64,000 bases of DNA from Streptomyces cinnabarinus (GCF_027270315.1 NZ_CP114413.1:7812001-7876000), one strand, 5' to 3'; positions 49,544 to 60,079 are shown, counted from the first letter of the stretch. The notes: generated from the sequence alone by a model not told the origin. Numbers and translations: made by a program.

Positions 49544-50437
49544 CTAGTGCTCCAGCAGCATGCGCTGAAGCTCTCGCGCCGCCCGCGGCGGAGCCACGTC
49601 GCTGCGGTGTGCCAGTGCGATCGTGCGGTGCAGGCCGGGCGGGGCCAGTGGGGTGACCCGTAGGCCCCGGCCCGCCCGTGCCGCCACCATCCGTGGGACC
49701 ACCGCCACGCCCAGGCCCGCCCGGGCGAAGCCCAGGACCGCGTCCATCTCGCCGCCCTCCACCGCGAAGTCCGGTTCGAAGCCCTCGGCGCGGCAGGCGG
49801 CGACCGTGAGTTCCCGCAGGTCGTAGCCGTGCCGGAACATCACCAGGCGTTCGCCCTCCAGGTCGGCGACGCGGATCGCCCGCTTGCCGTGGCCGGGCTT
49901 CGGGGCGTCCGGGGAGGAGACCACCACCAGGTCCTCGCGCAGGAGTTCCACGGTCGCGAGGGCGGGGGAGGGGGTGGGGAGGGGGAGCACGACCAGCGCC
50001 AGGTCCAGCGCGCCGCGGGCCAGTTCGCGTACCAGGTCGTGGGAGCCGCCCTCCTCGATCATGAGGTGGATGCCGGGGTAGCGGTCGTGGAAGGCTCGCA
50101 GGACGTCCGGCAGCAGGCCCGTGCACAGGCTCGGGGTCGCCCCCAGCCGGACCCGACCGCTGCGCAACTGCACCAGCTCCTGGACTTCGAGCCGCGCTGT
50201 ATCCGCGTCGGCCAGGATGCGCCGGGCCAGCGGAAGCAGCGCCTCGCCCGCGTCGGTGAGCGTGATGTTGCCGCGGGCCCGCAGGAACAGGTCGGCGCCG
50301 AGCTCCCGCTCCAGGGCCTTGATCTGCTGGGACAGCGACGGCTGCGACACATGGACCAGGTCGGCGGCCCGGGTGAAGTGCCGGGTCTCGGCGACCGCCA
50401 CGAAGTACTGGAGCTGCTGGAACTGCATGGCCTTCAC
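49544..50437 (-). CDS. LysR-family regulator, divergent from sdhCAB
   Basis: A 297-residue LysR regulator from GTG 50437; ATG 50428 is an alternative start three codons in. The winged-helix region is FTRAADLVHVSQPSLSQQI near residues 21-40, then a linker helix and an effector domain from RLGATPSL (about residue 95). Divergent position next to sdhC, with a T-N11-A palindrome (50439-50453) directly touching the GTG, suggests it controls both itself and the succinate dehydrogenase operon. The effector is likely a C4 or related organic acid; this is inference. Confidence 0.87.
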   Translation of the reverse strand: MKAMQFQQLQYFVAVAETRHFTRAADLVHVSQPSLSQQIKALERELGADLFLRARGNITLTDAGEALLPLARRILADADTARLEVQELVQLRSGRVRLGATPSLCTGLLPDVLRAFHDRYPGIHLMIEEGGSHDLVRELARGALDLALVVLPLPTPSPALATVELLREDLVVVSSPDAPKPGHGKRAIRVADLEGERLVMFRHGYDLRELTVAACRAEGFEPDFAVEGGEMDAVLGFARAGLGVAVVPRMVAARAGRGLRVTPLAPPGLHRTIALAHRSDVAPPRAARELQRMLLEH

Positions 50438-50438
50438 G

Positions 50439-50453
50439 ATAGCCGTTGGCTAT
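50439..50453. promoter_or_regulatory. LysR-type T-N11-A palindrome at the regulator start codon
   Basis: ATAGCC-GTT-GGCTAT is a perfect inverted repeat and contains T-N11-A (50440-50452). It begins two bases beyond the LysR start and lies about 60 bp upstream of sdhC, so it could mediate autorepression and activation. Confidence 0.7.
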
Positions 50454-50474
50454 GGAAACGAGCCGGAGGATGTC

Positions 50475-50505
50475 TTGGACCGATCGGGCCCTCGCCCCCT
50501 AACTT
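50475..50505 (+). promoter_or_regulatory. Candidate promoter of sdhCAB giving a leaderless transcript
   Basis: TTGGAC (50475-50480) and TAACTT (50500-50505) are spaced by 19 bp. A start 7-9 bp downstream of the -10 would fall at or just before the sdhC ATG (50514), and no ribosome site precedes that ATG. Confidence 0.45.
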
Positions 50506-50513
50506 CTAGTGAC

Positions 50514-51221
50514 ATGGCTCTGGCAACGCGGACGGACCGACGACCGTCCATGGCACGCACGGTGTGGGACAGCTCCGTCGGCAAGAAGACCGTGATGGCG
50601 GTCAGCGGGCTGATCATGCTGTCGTATCTGGTCGTCCACATGATGGGGAACCTGAAGATCTTCTTCGGGGCCGGGGAGTTCAACGAGTACGCGCACTGGC
50701 TGCGCACGGTCGGCGAGCCCTTCATGCACTACGAGTGGACGCTCTGGCTGGTCCGGATCGTGCTCGTGGTCGCGGTGATCGCGCACGGCGTCTCCGCCTA
50801 CCAGCTCAGCCGCCGCGACATCAAGGCGCGGCCCAACAAGTACGTGCACAAGAAGCCGCGGGCGAGCTACGCCACCCGCACCATGCGCTGGGGCGGGATC
50901 ATCCTCGCCCTGTTCATCGTCTGGCACCTCCTCGACCTGACGACCGGCACCGTGCACTCGGGCGGCTTCGAGGAGGGGCGCCCGTACCAGAACGTCGTGG
51001 ACACCTTCTCCACCTGGTACGGCAACGTCATCTACATCGTCGCGGTCCTCGCCGTCGGCATGCACATCCGGCACGGCTTCTGGAGCGCCGCCCAGACCCT
51101 GGGCGCCGGCAGCCGCAGCCGCGACCGCGCCCTGAAGACCGTCGCCAACGTTCTCGCGCTTGTGCTCACCTGCGGCTTCCTCGCCGTACCCGTGGGCGTC
51201 ATGACCGGAGTGGTGAGCTGA
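50514..51221 (+). CDS. sdhC: Succinate dehydrogenase/fumarate reductase cytochrome b subunit
   Basis: A 235-residue membrane protein of the single-subunit cytochrome b558 type (type B succinate dehydrogenase, as in Bacillus-like enzymes). Five membrane helices are visible, with candidate haem-ligating His residues in VVHMMGN, FMHYEW, AHGVSAY, VWHLLD and MHIRHGFW. It anchors the flavoprotein and iron-sulfur subunits and passes electrons to or from quinone. No ribosome site precedes ATG 50514, and the promoter spacing suggests a leaderless mRNA. The flavoprotein gene follows one base after its stop. Its regulator is probably the divergent LysR protein. Confidence 0.9.
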   Translation: MALATRTDRRPSMARTVWDSSVGKKTVMAVSGLIMLSYLVVHMMGNLKIFFGAGEFNEYAHWLRTVGEPFMHYEWTLWLVRIVLVVAVIAHGVSAYQLSRRDIKARPNKYVHKKPRASYATRTMRWGGIILALFIVWHLLDLTTGTVHSGGFEEGRPYQNVVDTFSTWYGNVIYIVAVLAVGMHIRHGFWSAAQTLGAGSRSRDRALKTVANVLALVLTCGFLAVPVGVMTGVVS

Positions 51222-51222
51222 G

Positions 51223-53165
<1,943 letters not shown>

Positions 53166-53169
<4 letters not shown>

Positions 53170-53915
53170 AGCTCACCCTGCGCGTCTGGCGGCAGAAGAA
53201 CGCCGACGCCGACGGCGCCATGTCCACCTACGACGTGGACGGCATCTCCTCCGACATGTCGTTCCTGGAGATGCTCGACACGCTCAACGAGGAGCTCATC
53301 CTCAAGGGCGAGGACCCGGTCGCCTTCGACCACGACTGCCGTGAGGGCATCTGCGGCGCGTGCTCCCTGGTGATCAACGGGGACGCGCACGGGCCGGAGC
53401 GCACCACCACCTGTCAGCTGCACATGCGGTCCTTCCAGGACGGCGACACGATCGACATCGAGCCGTGGCGGGCCTCCGCGTTCCCGGTGATCAAGGACCT
53501 GGTGGTGGACCGGTCGGCGTTCGACCGGATCATCCAGGCCGGCGGCTACATCACCGCGCCCACCGGGGCCGCCCCCGAGGCGCACGCGACGCCGGTGCCC
53601 AAGCCGGACGCCGACTTCTCCTTCGAGCACGCCGAGTGCATCGGCTGCGGGGCGTGCGTGGCCGCCTGCCCGAACGGCGCGGCGATGCTGTTCACCTCCG
53701 CCAAGGTCAACCACCTCAATGTGCTCCCGCAGGGTGCTCCCGAGCGGGAGACCCGGGTGCTGGACATGGTGGCGCAGATGGACGACGAGGGCTTCGGCGG
53801 CTGCACGCTGACCGGAGAGTGCGCGACCGCGTGCCCGAAGGGCATCCCGCTGGTCTCCATCACGAGCATGAACAAGGAGTGGCTGCGGGCGACCCGTAAG
53901 TCCGCGAAGCGCTAG
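53166..53915 (+). CDS. sdhB: Succinate dehydrogenase/fumarate reductase iron-sulfur subunit
   Basis: A 249-residue protein with three iron-sulfur centres. The plant-type [2Fe-2S] set is in CREGICGACS and TTTCQLHMR (about residues 59-87), the [4Fe-4S] motif is CIGCGACVAACP (about 160), and the third cluster's Cys lie in GGCTLTGECATACPKGI (about 213-229). It relays electrons between SdhA and SdhC. The gene starts inside sdhA (ATGA) and ends at a terminator hairpin, closing the sdhCAB operon. Confidence 0.95.
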
Positions 53916-53944
53916 GCACACAGACGTTCGCCGTAATGGTGCGG

Positions 53945-53990
53945 ACGGGCGGGGCCGGGAGTGGTGCTCCCCGGCCCCGTCTCGCCTTTT
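53945..53990 (+). terminator. Terminator after sdhB
   Basis: GGGGCCGGGAG (53951-53961) pairs with CTCCCCGGCCCC (53967-53978) with a one-base bulge, followed by CTCGCC and TTTT (53987-53990). It separates sdhCAB from the convergent IclR gene. Confidence 0.75.
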
Positions 53991-54005
53991 CCGCACCACG
54001 ACTAC

Positions 54006-54767
54006 TCAGCGCAGGAAGTCCCGCCGGATCAGCGTGCTCCCCAGCGCGGCCGCCGCCGCCCGTACCGCCGTCGCCTGGGTCTCCGGCCGGAACCTGCTGG
54101 TCGGCCCGGCCACGCTGATCGCCGCCAGGGGTTCGTCCGCGCGGCCGAGCACCGGCGCGGCCACGCACACCAGACCCAACGTCGACTCCTCCCGCTCGAA
54201 GGCGATCCCCGTCTCGGTCACCCGCTGCAACTGGCGGCGCAGCATGCCCGGCGCCACCACGGTGTGCGGGGTACGACGCTCCAGCGGCCCGGTGAGCACC
54301 GCGCGCCGCAGCTCGGCGTCCGCGTGGGCGAGCAGCGCCTTGCCGATCGCCGTGCAGTGCAGGGGCATCCGCCCGCCGGTGCGCGAAGGGACCCTCGCCT
54401 GCCGGTGTCCGCCGATCTTGGCGACGTACACGACGTCATGGCCCTCGCGCAGGCCCAGGTGCACGGTTTCGTGGGTGCGCTCGTACAGGTCCTGGAGGAA
54501 CGGCATCGCCACCTCCAGCAGGCTGCGCTCCAGTGAGGCGAGCATGCCGAGTTCGAAGAGGCCGCCGCTGAGCCGGTAGCCGCCCTCGGCGCGCTCCAGC
54601 AGCCGGTTGGCGACCAGTTCGCCGGAGAGCCGGTGCACCGTCGCCTTGTGCAGACCGGTGCGCTGGACCAGGTCGGCGAGGCTCACGGCGTGGTCGTCGG
54701 GACGGAAGGCGCGCAGGATCGTGACGGCCTTGCCCAGCACCGTGTTGAGGTCGGCCGTGTCCGTCAT
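54006..54767 (-). CDS. IclR-family regulator of the aromatic catabolic genes
   Basis: A 253-residue IclR regulator from ATG 54767. The winged helix lies at residues about 8-75, with LADLVQRTGLHKATVHRLSG as the helix-turn-helix. The effector domain includes GRMPLHCTAIGKALLA near residue 130 and ESTLGLVCVAAPVLG near residue 190, both usual for the family. It is divergent (69-bp gap) from the hydratase-dehydrogenase-aldolase genes of the meta-cleavage pathway. IclR-type regulators control 3-(3-hydroxyphenyl)propionate (hpp/mhp) genes in other actinobacteria and E. coli, so that is the probable role. No operator was identified. Confidence 0.87.
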   Translation of the reverse strand: MTDTADLNTVLGKAVTILRAFRPDDHAVSLADLVQRTGLHKATVHRLSGELVANRLLERAEGGYRLSGGLFELGMLASLERSLLEVAMPFLQDLYERTHETVHLGLREGHDVVYVAKIGGHRQARVPSRTGGRMPLHCTAIGKALLAHADAELRRAVLTGPLERRTPHTVVAPGMLRRQLQRVTETGIAFEREESTLGLVCVAAPVLGRADEPLAAISVAGPTSRFRPETQATAVRAAAAALGSTLIRRDFLR

Positions 54768-54836
54768 GTCCGCCAGCGTATCGCTGAGCGAGACGAAGTG
54801 CTGGTTCGGTGTTCCGCCCGACCGCACAGTGAAGGC

Positions 54837-55658
54837 GTGAACGACAGCAAATCGCTCGCCACCGCGAGCCCCTCCGACATCGTGGCCGCGGCCGGGCGCA
54901 TCGCCGGGGCCCTCGCCTCCGGGGTGCCGTGCGCGCCCGTGCGGGACCTGATCGGCCGGGACGACCTCGCCGCCGCCTACGCCGTGCAGGCCGTGCTGAC
55001 CGAGCGCCGGATCGCCGCCGGCGCGAGGGTCGTCGGCCGCAAGATCGGCCTCACCTCCGAGGCCGTACAGCGGCAGCTCGGTGTCGATCAGCCCGACTTC
55101 GGGTTCCTCTTCGACGACATGGCGTATGCCCACGGCGACACGGTCCCGTCCGGCCGGGTCCTCCAGCCGCGGGCCGAGGCGGAGATCGCGTTCGTGCTGG
55201 GCGCGGACCTGGCCGACGGGCCGCTCGACCGCGAGCGGGTCCGCGCGGCGATCGCGTACGGCGTGCCCGCGCTGGAGATCTGCGGCAGCCGGATCGCGGG
55301 CTGGGACATCAGCTTCGGCGACACGGTCGCGGACAACGCCTCCGCGGGCGCCTATGTCCTCGGCGAGGAGCGGCTGAAGCTCGACGAGTTCGACCCGGTG
55401 GACGTCGCCATGTCGATGACGATCAACGGCGAGGAGGTCTCCACCGGGTCCGGCGCCGCCTGCCTCGGCGACCCCGTCGAGGCGGTCGTCTGGCTGGCCC
55501 GCACCGCCCGTGAACTCGGCGAGCCACTGCGCGCGGGCCAGGTCGTCCTCTCCGGCGCCCTCGGCCCGATGCGTCCGGTCGCCGCCGGTGACACCGTCAC
55601 CGCCACCCTGTCCGGCCTCGGCGCCGTGACGGTCCGCTTCAGCGAGGGGGCAGCATGA
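54837..55658 (+). CDS. mhpD: 2-Keto-4-pentenoate hydratase
   Basis: A 273-residue member of the fumarylacetoacetase-fold hydratases. The start GTG 54837 has a weak ribosome site. GRKIGLTSEAVQRQLGVD near residue 64 and AEAEIAFVLGADL near residue 115 (with the metal-binding E-x-E pattern) are family hallmarks, and ALEICGSRIAGWDISFGDTV near residue 145 is another. It adds water to 2-oxopent-4-enoate to give 4-hydroxy-2-oxovalerate, the first step after ring-fission product hydrolysis. The dehydrogenase gene overlaps its stop (ATGA), and the aldolase follows. Confidence 0.9.
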   Translation: MNDSKSLATASPSDIVAAAGRIAGALASGVPCAPVRDLIGRDDLAAAYAVQAVLTERRIAAGARVVGRKIGLTSEAVQRQLGVDQPDFGFLFDDMAYAHGDTVPSGRVLQPRAEAEIAFVLGADLADGPLDRERVRAAIAYGVPALEICGSRIAGWDISFGDTVADNASAGAYVLGEERLKLDEFDPVDVAMSMTINGEEVSTGSGAACLGDPVEAVVWLARTARELGEPLRAGQVVLSGALGPMRPVAAGDTVTATLSGLGAVTVRFSEGAA

Positions 55659-56599
55659 GCAGGACGAAGGTCGCGGTCATCGGCTCGGGCAATATCGGCA
55701 CCGACCTGATGATCAAGGTGCTGCGGGGTTCACGGCACCTGGAGATGGGCGCCATGGTCGGTATCGACCCCGCCTCGGACGGGCTGGCCCGCGCCGCCCG
55801 GCTCGGGGTGCCCACCACCTACCAGGGCGTGGACGGGCTCCTGGCCCTGCCGGGCTTCGACGAGATCGAGATCGTCTTCGACGCCACCTCGGCCAAGGCC
55901 CACGAGGCGAACGCCGCCAGGCTGCTCCCGCTCGGGAAGCGGCTGATCGACCTCACCCCGGCCGCGATCGGCCCGTACGTCGTCCCGGCCGTCAACCTCG
56001 ACGAGCACCTGGACGCGCCCGACGTCAACATGGTCACCTGCGGCGGCCAGGCCACCATCCCCGTCGTCGCCGCGGTCAGCCGGGTCGCGCCCGTCGCGTA
56101 CGCCGAGATCGTCGCGTCGATCGCGTCGAAGTCGGCGGGCCCCGGCACCCGCGCCAACATCGACGAGTTCACCGAGACCACCTCGGCCGCCATCGAGCGG
56201 GTCGGCGGTGCGCGCCGCGGCAAGGCGATCATCGTCCTCAACCCGGCCGAGCCGCCGCTGATGATGCGGGACACGGTCTTCTGCCTGGTCACGGAGCCGG
56301 ACCCGGCCCTGCACGACGAGATCAGGCGGTCGGTGGAGAAGATGGTCGCCGACGTCGCCGCGTACGTCCCCGGCTACCGCCTCAAGCAGCGGGTGCAGAT
56401 CACCGAGATCCCCGCCGACCAGCCGGTGGGGACCTTGCTGGCCGACTCCGAAGGCCGCCCCACCCACCAGGTGTCCGTCTTCCTGGAGGTCGAGGGCGCC
56501 GCCCACTACCTCCCGGCCTACGCCGGAAACCTCGACATCATGACCTCCGCCGGCCTTCAGGTCGCGGAGCGGATCGCAGCACGGAAGGCGGGCCGCTGA
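55655..56599 (+). CDS. mhpF: Acetaldehyde dehydrogenase (acylating)
   Basis: A 314-residue enzyme. NAD-binding VAVIGSGNIGTDL lies at residues 6-18, the catalytic Cys is in MVTCGGQATIP (Cys 129), and KSAGPGTRANIDEFTETTS near residue 158 matches the family. It converts acetaldehyde, CoA and NAD to acetyl-CoA, forming a channelling complex with the aldolase. Both ends overlap neighbours (ATGA upstream, one-base TGATG downstream), consistent with stoichiometric synthesis of the pair. Confidence 0.93.
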   Translation: MSRTKVAVIGSGNIGTDLMIKVLRGSRHLEMGAMVGIDPASDGLARAARLGVPTTYQGVDGLLALPGFDEIEIVFDATSAKAHEANAARLLPLGKRLIDLTPAAIGPYVVPAVNLDEHLDAPDVNMVTCGGQATIPVVAAVSRVAPVAYAEIVASIASKSAGPGTRANIDEFTETTSAAIERVGGARRGKAIIVLNPAEPPLMMRDTVFCLVTEPDPALHDEIRRSVEKMVADVAAYVPGYRLKQRVQITEIPADQPVGTLLADSEGRPTHQVSVFLEVEGAAHYLPAYAGNLDIMTSAGLQVAERIAARKAGR

Positions 56600-57615
56600 T
56601 GGGCACCCCGATCTTCGTCCAGGACGTGACCCTGCGCGACGGCATGCACGCCGTACGGCACCGGATCACCCCCGAGGACGTCAAGCGCGTCGTCTCCGCG
56701 CTCGACCGGGCCGGCGTCGACGCGATCGAGGTCGCGCACGGCGACGGCCTGGCCGGCGGCTCGGTCACCTACGGCCCCGGCTCGCACACCGACTGGGAGT
56801 GGATCGAGGCGGCGGCCTCCGTACTGGAACGCGCCCGCCTCACCACCCTGCTGCTGCCCGGCGTGGGTACCATCCACGAGCTGAAGCGCGCCTACGACCT
56901 CGGCGTGCGCTCGGTCCGCGTCGCCACGCACTGCACCGAGGCCGACATCGCCGCCCAGCACATCGCCGCCGCGCGCGACCTGGGCATGGACGTCTCCGGT
57001 TTCCTGATGCTCTCCCACATGGCCCCGCCCGAGGAACTGGCCGAGCAGGCCAAGCTGATGGAGTCGTACGGCGCGCACTGCGTCTACGTCACCGACTCCG
57101 GCGGCCGGCTCACCATGAACGACGTGGCCGCCCGGGTACGGGCCTACCGCGACGTCCTGGACTGGGAGACCGAGATCGGCATCCACGCCCACGAGAACCT
57201 CTCGCTGTCGGTCGCCAACTCCGTCGTGGCCGTGGAGAACGGGGTGCGCCGCGTCGACGCCTCGCTCGCCGGGCACGGCGCGGGCGCGGGGAACTGTCCG
57301 CTGGAGGCGTTCATCGCGGTCGCGAACATCTCCGGGTTCGAGCACGGCTGCGATCTCTTCCGGCTCCAGGACGCCGCCGACGACATCGTCCGGCCGTTGC
57401 AGGACCGTCCGGTGCGGGTCGACCGGGAGACGCTGACGCTGGGGTACGCCGGTGTCTACTCGTCGTTCCTGAGGCACGCGGAGGCCGCCGCGGCGCGGTA
57501 CGGGATCGATGTCCGCGAGATCCTCATGGAGTGCGGCCGCCGCGGGCTCGTGGGCGGCCAGGAGGACATGATCGTCGACATCGCGCTGACGCTCGTGGCC
57601 GAGCGGGCCGCCTGA
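56599..57615 (+). CDS. mhpE: 4-Hydroxy-2-oxovalerate aldolase
   Basis: A 338-residue HMG-CoA-lyase-like TIM-barrel aldolase with C-terminal communication domain. VQDVTLRDGMHAVRHRI at residues 6-22 supplies catalytic Arg and Asp, and HAHENLSLSVANS near residue 196 the metal-binding His-x-His. It cleaves 4-hydroxy-2-oxovalerate to pyruvate and acetaldehyde, the latter passed to the adjacent dehydrogenase. It ends this operon, 7 bp before the convergent TetR gene. Confidence 0.93.
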   Translation: MGTPIFVQDVTLRDGMHAVRHRITPEDVKRVVSALDRAGVDAIEVAHGDGLAGGSVTYGPGSHTDWEWIEAAASVLERARLTTLLLPGVGTIHELKRAYDLGVRSVRVATHCTEADIAAQHIAAARDLGMDVSGFLMLSHMAPPEELAEQAKLMESYGAHCVYVTDSGGRLTMNDVAARVRAYRDVLDWETEIGIHAHENLSLSVANSVVAVENGVRRVDASLAGHGAGAGNCPLEAFIAVANISGFEHGCDLFRLQDAADDIVRPLQDRPVRVDRETLTLGYAGVYSSFLRHAEAAAARYGIDVREILMECGRRGLVGGQEDMIVDIALTLVAERAA

Positions 57616-57622
57616 GGGGGCC

Positions 57623-58273
57623 TCAGCGTGTGGCGAGGAGCGCCTCGCCGAGTGCCGCCGTGGCGTCGGCGAGTTCCTCCATGAACTGCGCGATCGGCTT
57701 GCCGTCCGCCGACTGCAAGGACACGAACGCCCCGTCGAAGCCGCCCATGCAGAAGTGGGCGAGCGCGTCGGCGACCCGGTCGGCGGCGGCCTCGCCCTCA
57801 CCCGCGAACGCGGAGCGGATCATGACCCGCATATAGGCGCGGCCCTCGTCCCGGACGGACTGCACGGTCGCCAGCGCCTCCGACGCCTCGGCCGCCTCAT
57901 GACTCATCACCAGCACCAGGAGCAGCCGCAGGAACTCCTCACGGTTCTCGATGACTTCACCGGTCCGGCCCAGGTACCAGCGCAGGCGCTCGCGTGGTGT
58001 GCCGCCCTCGGGCGGGGTGCGGTGCGCCTCGCGCATGGCGTCGAAGAAGCCCTGGGCGCCCTGTTCCATGACGGCGGAGAGCAGCCCCGCCTTGGACTCG
58101 AAGTGGTGGTAGAAGGCGCTCTTCGGCAGGCCCGTCTCCTTGACGAGCGTCGACATCGACGTGCCGGCGTAGCCGCGCACCGACATCACGCGTGCGGCCG
58201 CATCGAGGATCTCCTGCCGTGAGCGGCGACCGCGGCGGTTGCTGGTGTGCGCTCTCGGCGCGGACGTGTCCAC
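57623..58273 (-). CDS. TetR-family regulator, divergent from the aromatic hydroxylase operon
   Basis: A 216-residue TetR regulator starting at GTG 58273. The helix-turn-helix is MSTLVKETGLPKSAFYHHFE near residues 40-60, and the C-terminal domain resembles the TetR_C_6-like group. No ribosome site is obvious. A 20-bp palindrome at 58401-58420 lies just downstream of a good promoter for the divergent hydroxylase-dioxygenase-hydrolase operon and is the likely operator. The ligand is probably the aromatic substrate or its catechol; inference. The gene separates the two catabolic units. Confidence 0.88.
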   Translation of the reverse strand: MDTSAPRAHTSNRRGRRSRQEILDAAARVMSVRGYAGTSMSTLVKETGLPKSAFYHHFESKAGLLSAVMEQGAQGFFDAMREAHRTPPEGGTPRERLRWYLGRTGEVIENREEFLRLLLVLVMSHEAAEASEALATVQSVRDEGRAYMRVMIRSAFAGEGEAAADRVADALAHFCMGGFDGAFVSLQSADGKPIAQFMEELADATAALGEALLATR

Positions 58274-58361
58274 CTGCCGAAGTCTAGGCGGCCCCTGACC
58301 GGCGGTGATCCATCGCTGATCAGGGGCCGTCGTGCCTTATCACGAAATCGTGCGAGAACCC

Positions 58362-58392
58362 TTGACATGCGACGGCCGTGACTTGCTAGCCT
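58362..58392 (+). promoter_or_regulatory. Promoter of the aromatic hydroxylase operon
   Basis: Perfect TTGACA (58362-58367) and TAGCCT (58387-58392), spacing 19 bp. Transcription should begin near 58399, immediately before the TetR operator, leaving a leader of about 70 nt to ATG 58467. Confidence 0.6.
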
Positions 58393-58400
58393 CCGAGAAA

Positions 58401-58420
58401 TGGACCGACCGATCGGTCCA
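58401..58420. promoter_or_regulatory. TetR operator, 20-bp near-perfect palindrome
   Basis: Arms TGGACCGA and TCGGTCCA flank CCGA; only the centre breaks symmetry. Its place directly at the predicted transcription start fits repression by steric block. Confidence 0.8.
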
Positions 58421-58466
58421 AAACTTCCGTACGTGGGACGTGCGGATGGGACAACGGAGTCAGTGC

Positions 58467-60062
58467 ATGACCCACAGCTACGACGCGGATGTCGCGATCG
58501 TCGGATACGGCCCGACCGGTGTGATCGCCGCCCTCACCCTCGCCCGCAACGGCGTCAGTGCCCTCGCCCTGGAGCGGGACAAGGACCTCTACCCCCGGGC
58601 CCGAGCCGTCACCGTCAACGACTGGACGATGCGGATCTTCCAGGACCTCGGCGTCGACGAGCGCGTCGAGAAGAAGATCGACCCGCAGCGGGCGCTGCGC
58701 TGGATGACGTACGACGGCACGGAGATCATGCGGATCGAGCACCCGCCGTCCACGCTCGGCCGCAAGCCGCGCTTCTACAACATCTACCAGCCGACCATGG
58801 AGGCCGAACTCCGCGCGGCCGCCGAGGAGTCGGGCGACCGGATCAGCGTCCGGTACGGCGCCGAGGTCACCGACATCGAGCAGGACGCCGACGGCGTCAC
58901 CCTCACCACGACCGACACCGGGACCGGCGAGACCCGCACGGTCCGGGCCCTGTACGCGATCGCCGCCGACGGCGGCTCCAGCCCCACCCGCGGCCGGATC
59001 GGCTGGATCGCCGCCGACGGCGGCTCCAGCCCCACCCGCGGCCGGATCGGCTGCCAACTGGACGGCGACACCAACCACGTCACCTGGGTGGTCGTCGACT
59101 GCCGCGTCAAGCGCTGGTGGCCCGACCGCGACTTCCTGACCTTCTGGTCCGACAAGGAGCGCCCGGTCGTCGACATCGCCCTGTCCGCGGGCAACCACCG
59201 CTGGGAGATCCCCCTCAAGCCCGACGAGAGCCCCGAGGACTACCCGACCAGCACCGAGGTGTGGCCGCTGCTCAAGGCGCTCGGGGTGACCGAGGACGAC
59301 GTGGAGATCCACCAGCACGCCTTCTACCGGCACCACGTCCGGATGGCCGACACCTGGCGCCAGGGCCGGGTCTTCCTGGCAGGCGACGCGGCCCACCTGA
59401 TGCCGCCGTGGGCCGGTGCCGGGATGCAGACCGGCATGCGCGACGCCCACGACCTGGGCTGGAAGCTCGCCCGCGTCATCAGGGGCGAGCTGCCCGAGAG
59501 GTGGCTGGACACCTACGAGGCCGAACGGCGCCCCAACGCCGCCTTCTACACCGGCCTCGCGATCGGCCTCGGCCGGGTCATCAAGCGGGAGGCCTCCGAG
59601 GAGGAGCAGGCCGCGATGAACGCGGTGCCCGAGAACACGGTCACCCCCTACGAACCGCCGCTGACCGCCCCGCCCGTGCTGGCGGCAGGCTGGCTGCGCG
59701 GCCCGCTCGGCGACGCCAGCATTGTCGGCCGGATGGTGCCGCAGCCCACCGTCGGCGACACCGCCGGCCGGATGGCCCTGCTCGACCACCTCCTCGGCCC
59801 CGGCTTCGTCCTGCTCGGCGACGACATCGACCCCGCGACCCTGCTCACACCCGAGGAGAAGGCCGACTGGGACGCGCTCGGCGCCCGCTACGTCGCCGTA
59901 CGCCCGAAGACCGCGTACACGCGGGGCCCGGACGAACTCGTCGACCTCGACGAGTCGTTGCTGCCCTGGCTGCGCCGCTACGGCGCCCGCGCCGTGGCCC
60001 TGCGCCCCGACCGGTTCGTCGCCGCCGCCGACATCAGCGGCCTCGCCGCGCCCACCCTCTGA
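58467..60062 (+). CDS. mhpA: FAD-dependent aromatic hydroxylase, 3-(3-hydroxyphenyl)propionate hydroxylase type, with duplicated DG motif
   Basis: A 531-residue class A flavoprotein monooxygenase. ATG 58467 has GGAG 9 bp upstream. The ADP-binding VAIVGYGPTGVIAAL is at residues 8-22 and the GD motif is VFLAGDAAHLMPPWAGAG near residue 304. It should add an ortho hydroxyl to a monohydroxylated phenylpropanoid with NAD(P)H and oxygen. The DG motif, which contacts both FAD and NAD(P)H, occurs twice in a row: residues 165-180 and 181-196 are identical but for the last residue, from a 48-bp DNA duplication. The frame is kept, so a full-length protein is made, but activity may be harmed. The dioxygenase gene follows after 17 bp. 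Confidence 0.9.
   Translation: MTHSYDADVAIVGYGPTGVIAALTLARNGVSALALERDKDLYPRARAVTVNDWTMRIFQDLGVDERVEKKIDPQRALRWMTYDGTEIMRIEHPPSTLGRKPRFYNIYQPTMEAELRAAAEESGDRISVRYGAEVTDIEQDADGVTLTTTDTGTGETRTVRALYAIAADGGSSPTRGRIGWIAADGGSSPTRGRIGCQLDGDTNHVTWVVVDCRVKRWWPDRDFLTFWSDKERPVVDIALSAGNHRWEIPLKPDESPEDYPTSTEVWPLLKALGVTEDDVEIHQHAFYRHHVRMADTWRQGRVFLAGDAAHLMPPWAGAGMQTGMRDAHDLGWKLARVIRGELPERWLDTYEAERRPNAAFYTGLAIGLGRVIKREASEEEQAAMNAVPENTVTPYEPPLTAPPVLAAGWLRGPLGDASIVGRMVPQPTVGDTAGRMALLDHLLGPGFVLLGDDIDPATLLTPEEKADWDALGARYVAVRPKTAYTRGPDELVDLDESLLPWLRRYGARAVALRPDRFVAAADISGLAAPTL
58959..59054 (+). repeat. Two tandem 48-bp copies inside the hydroxylase gene
   Basis: Copy 1 is 58959-59006 and copy 2 is 59007-59054; they differ only in the last base (TGG against TGC). 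Each encodes IAADGGSSPTRGRIG plus one residue. The near-identity points to a very recent duplication or an assembly error. Confidence 0.95.
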
Positions 60063-60079
60063 GAGAAGGAGTCACACAG

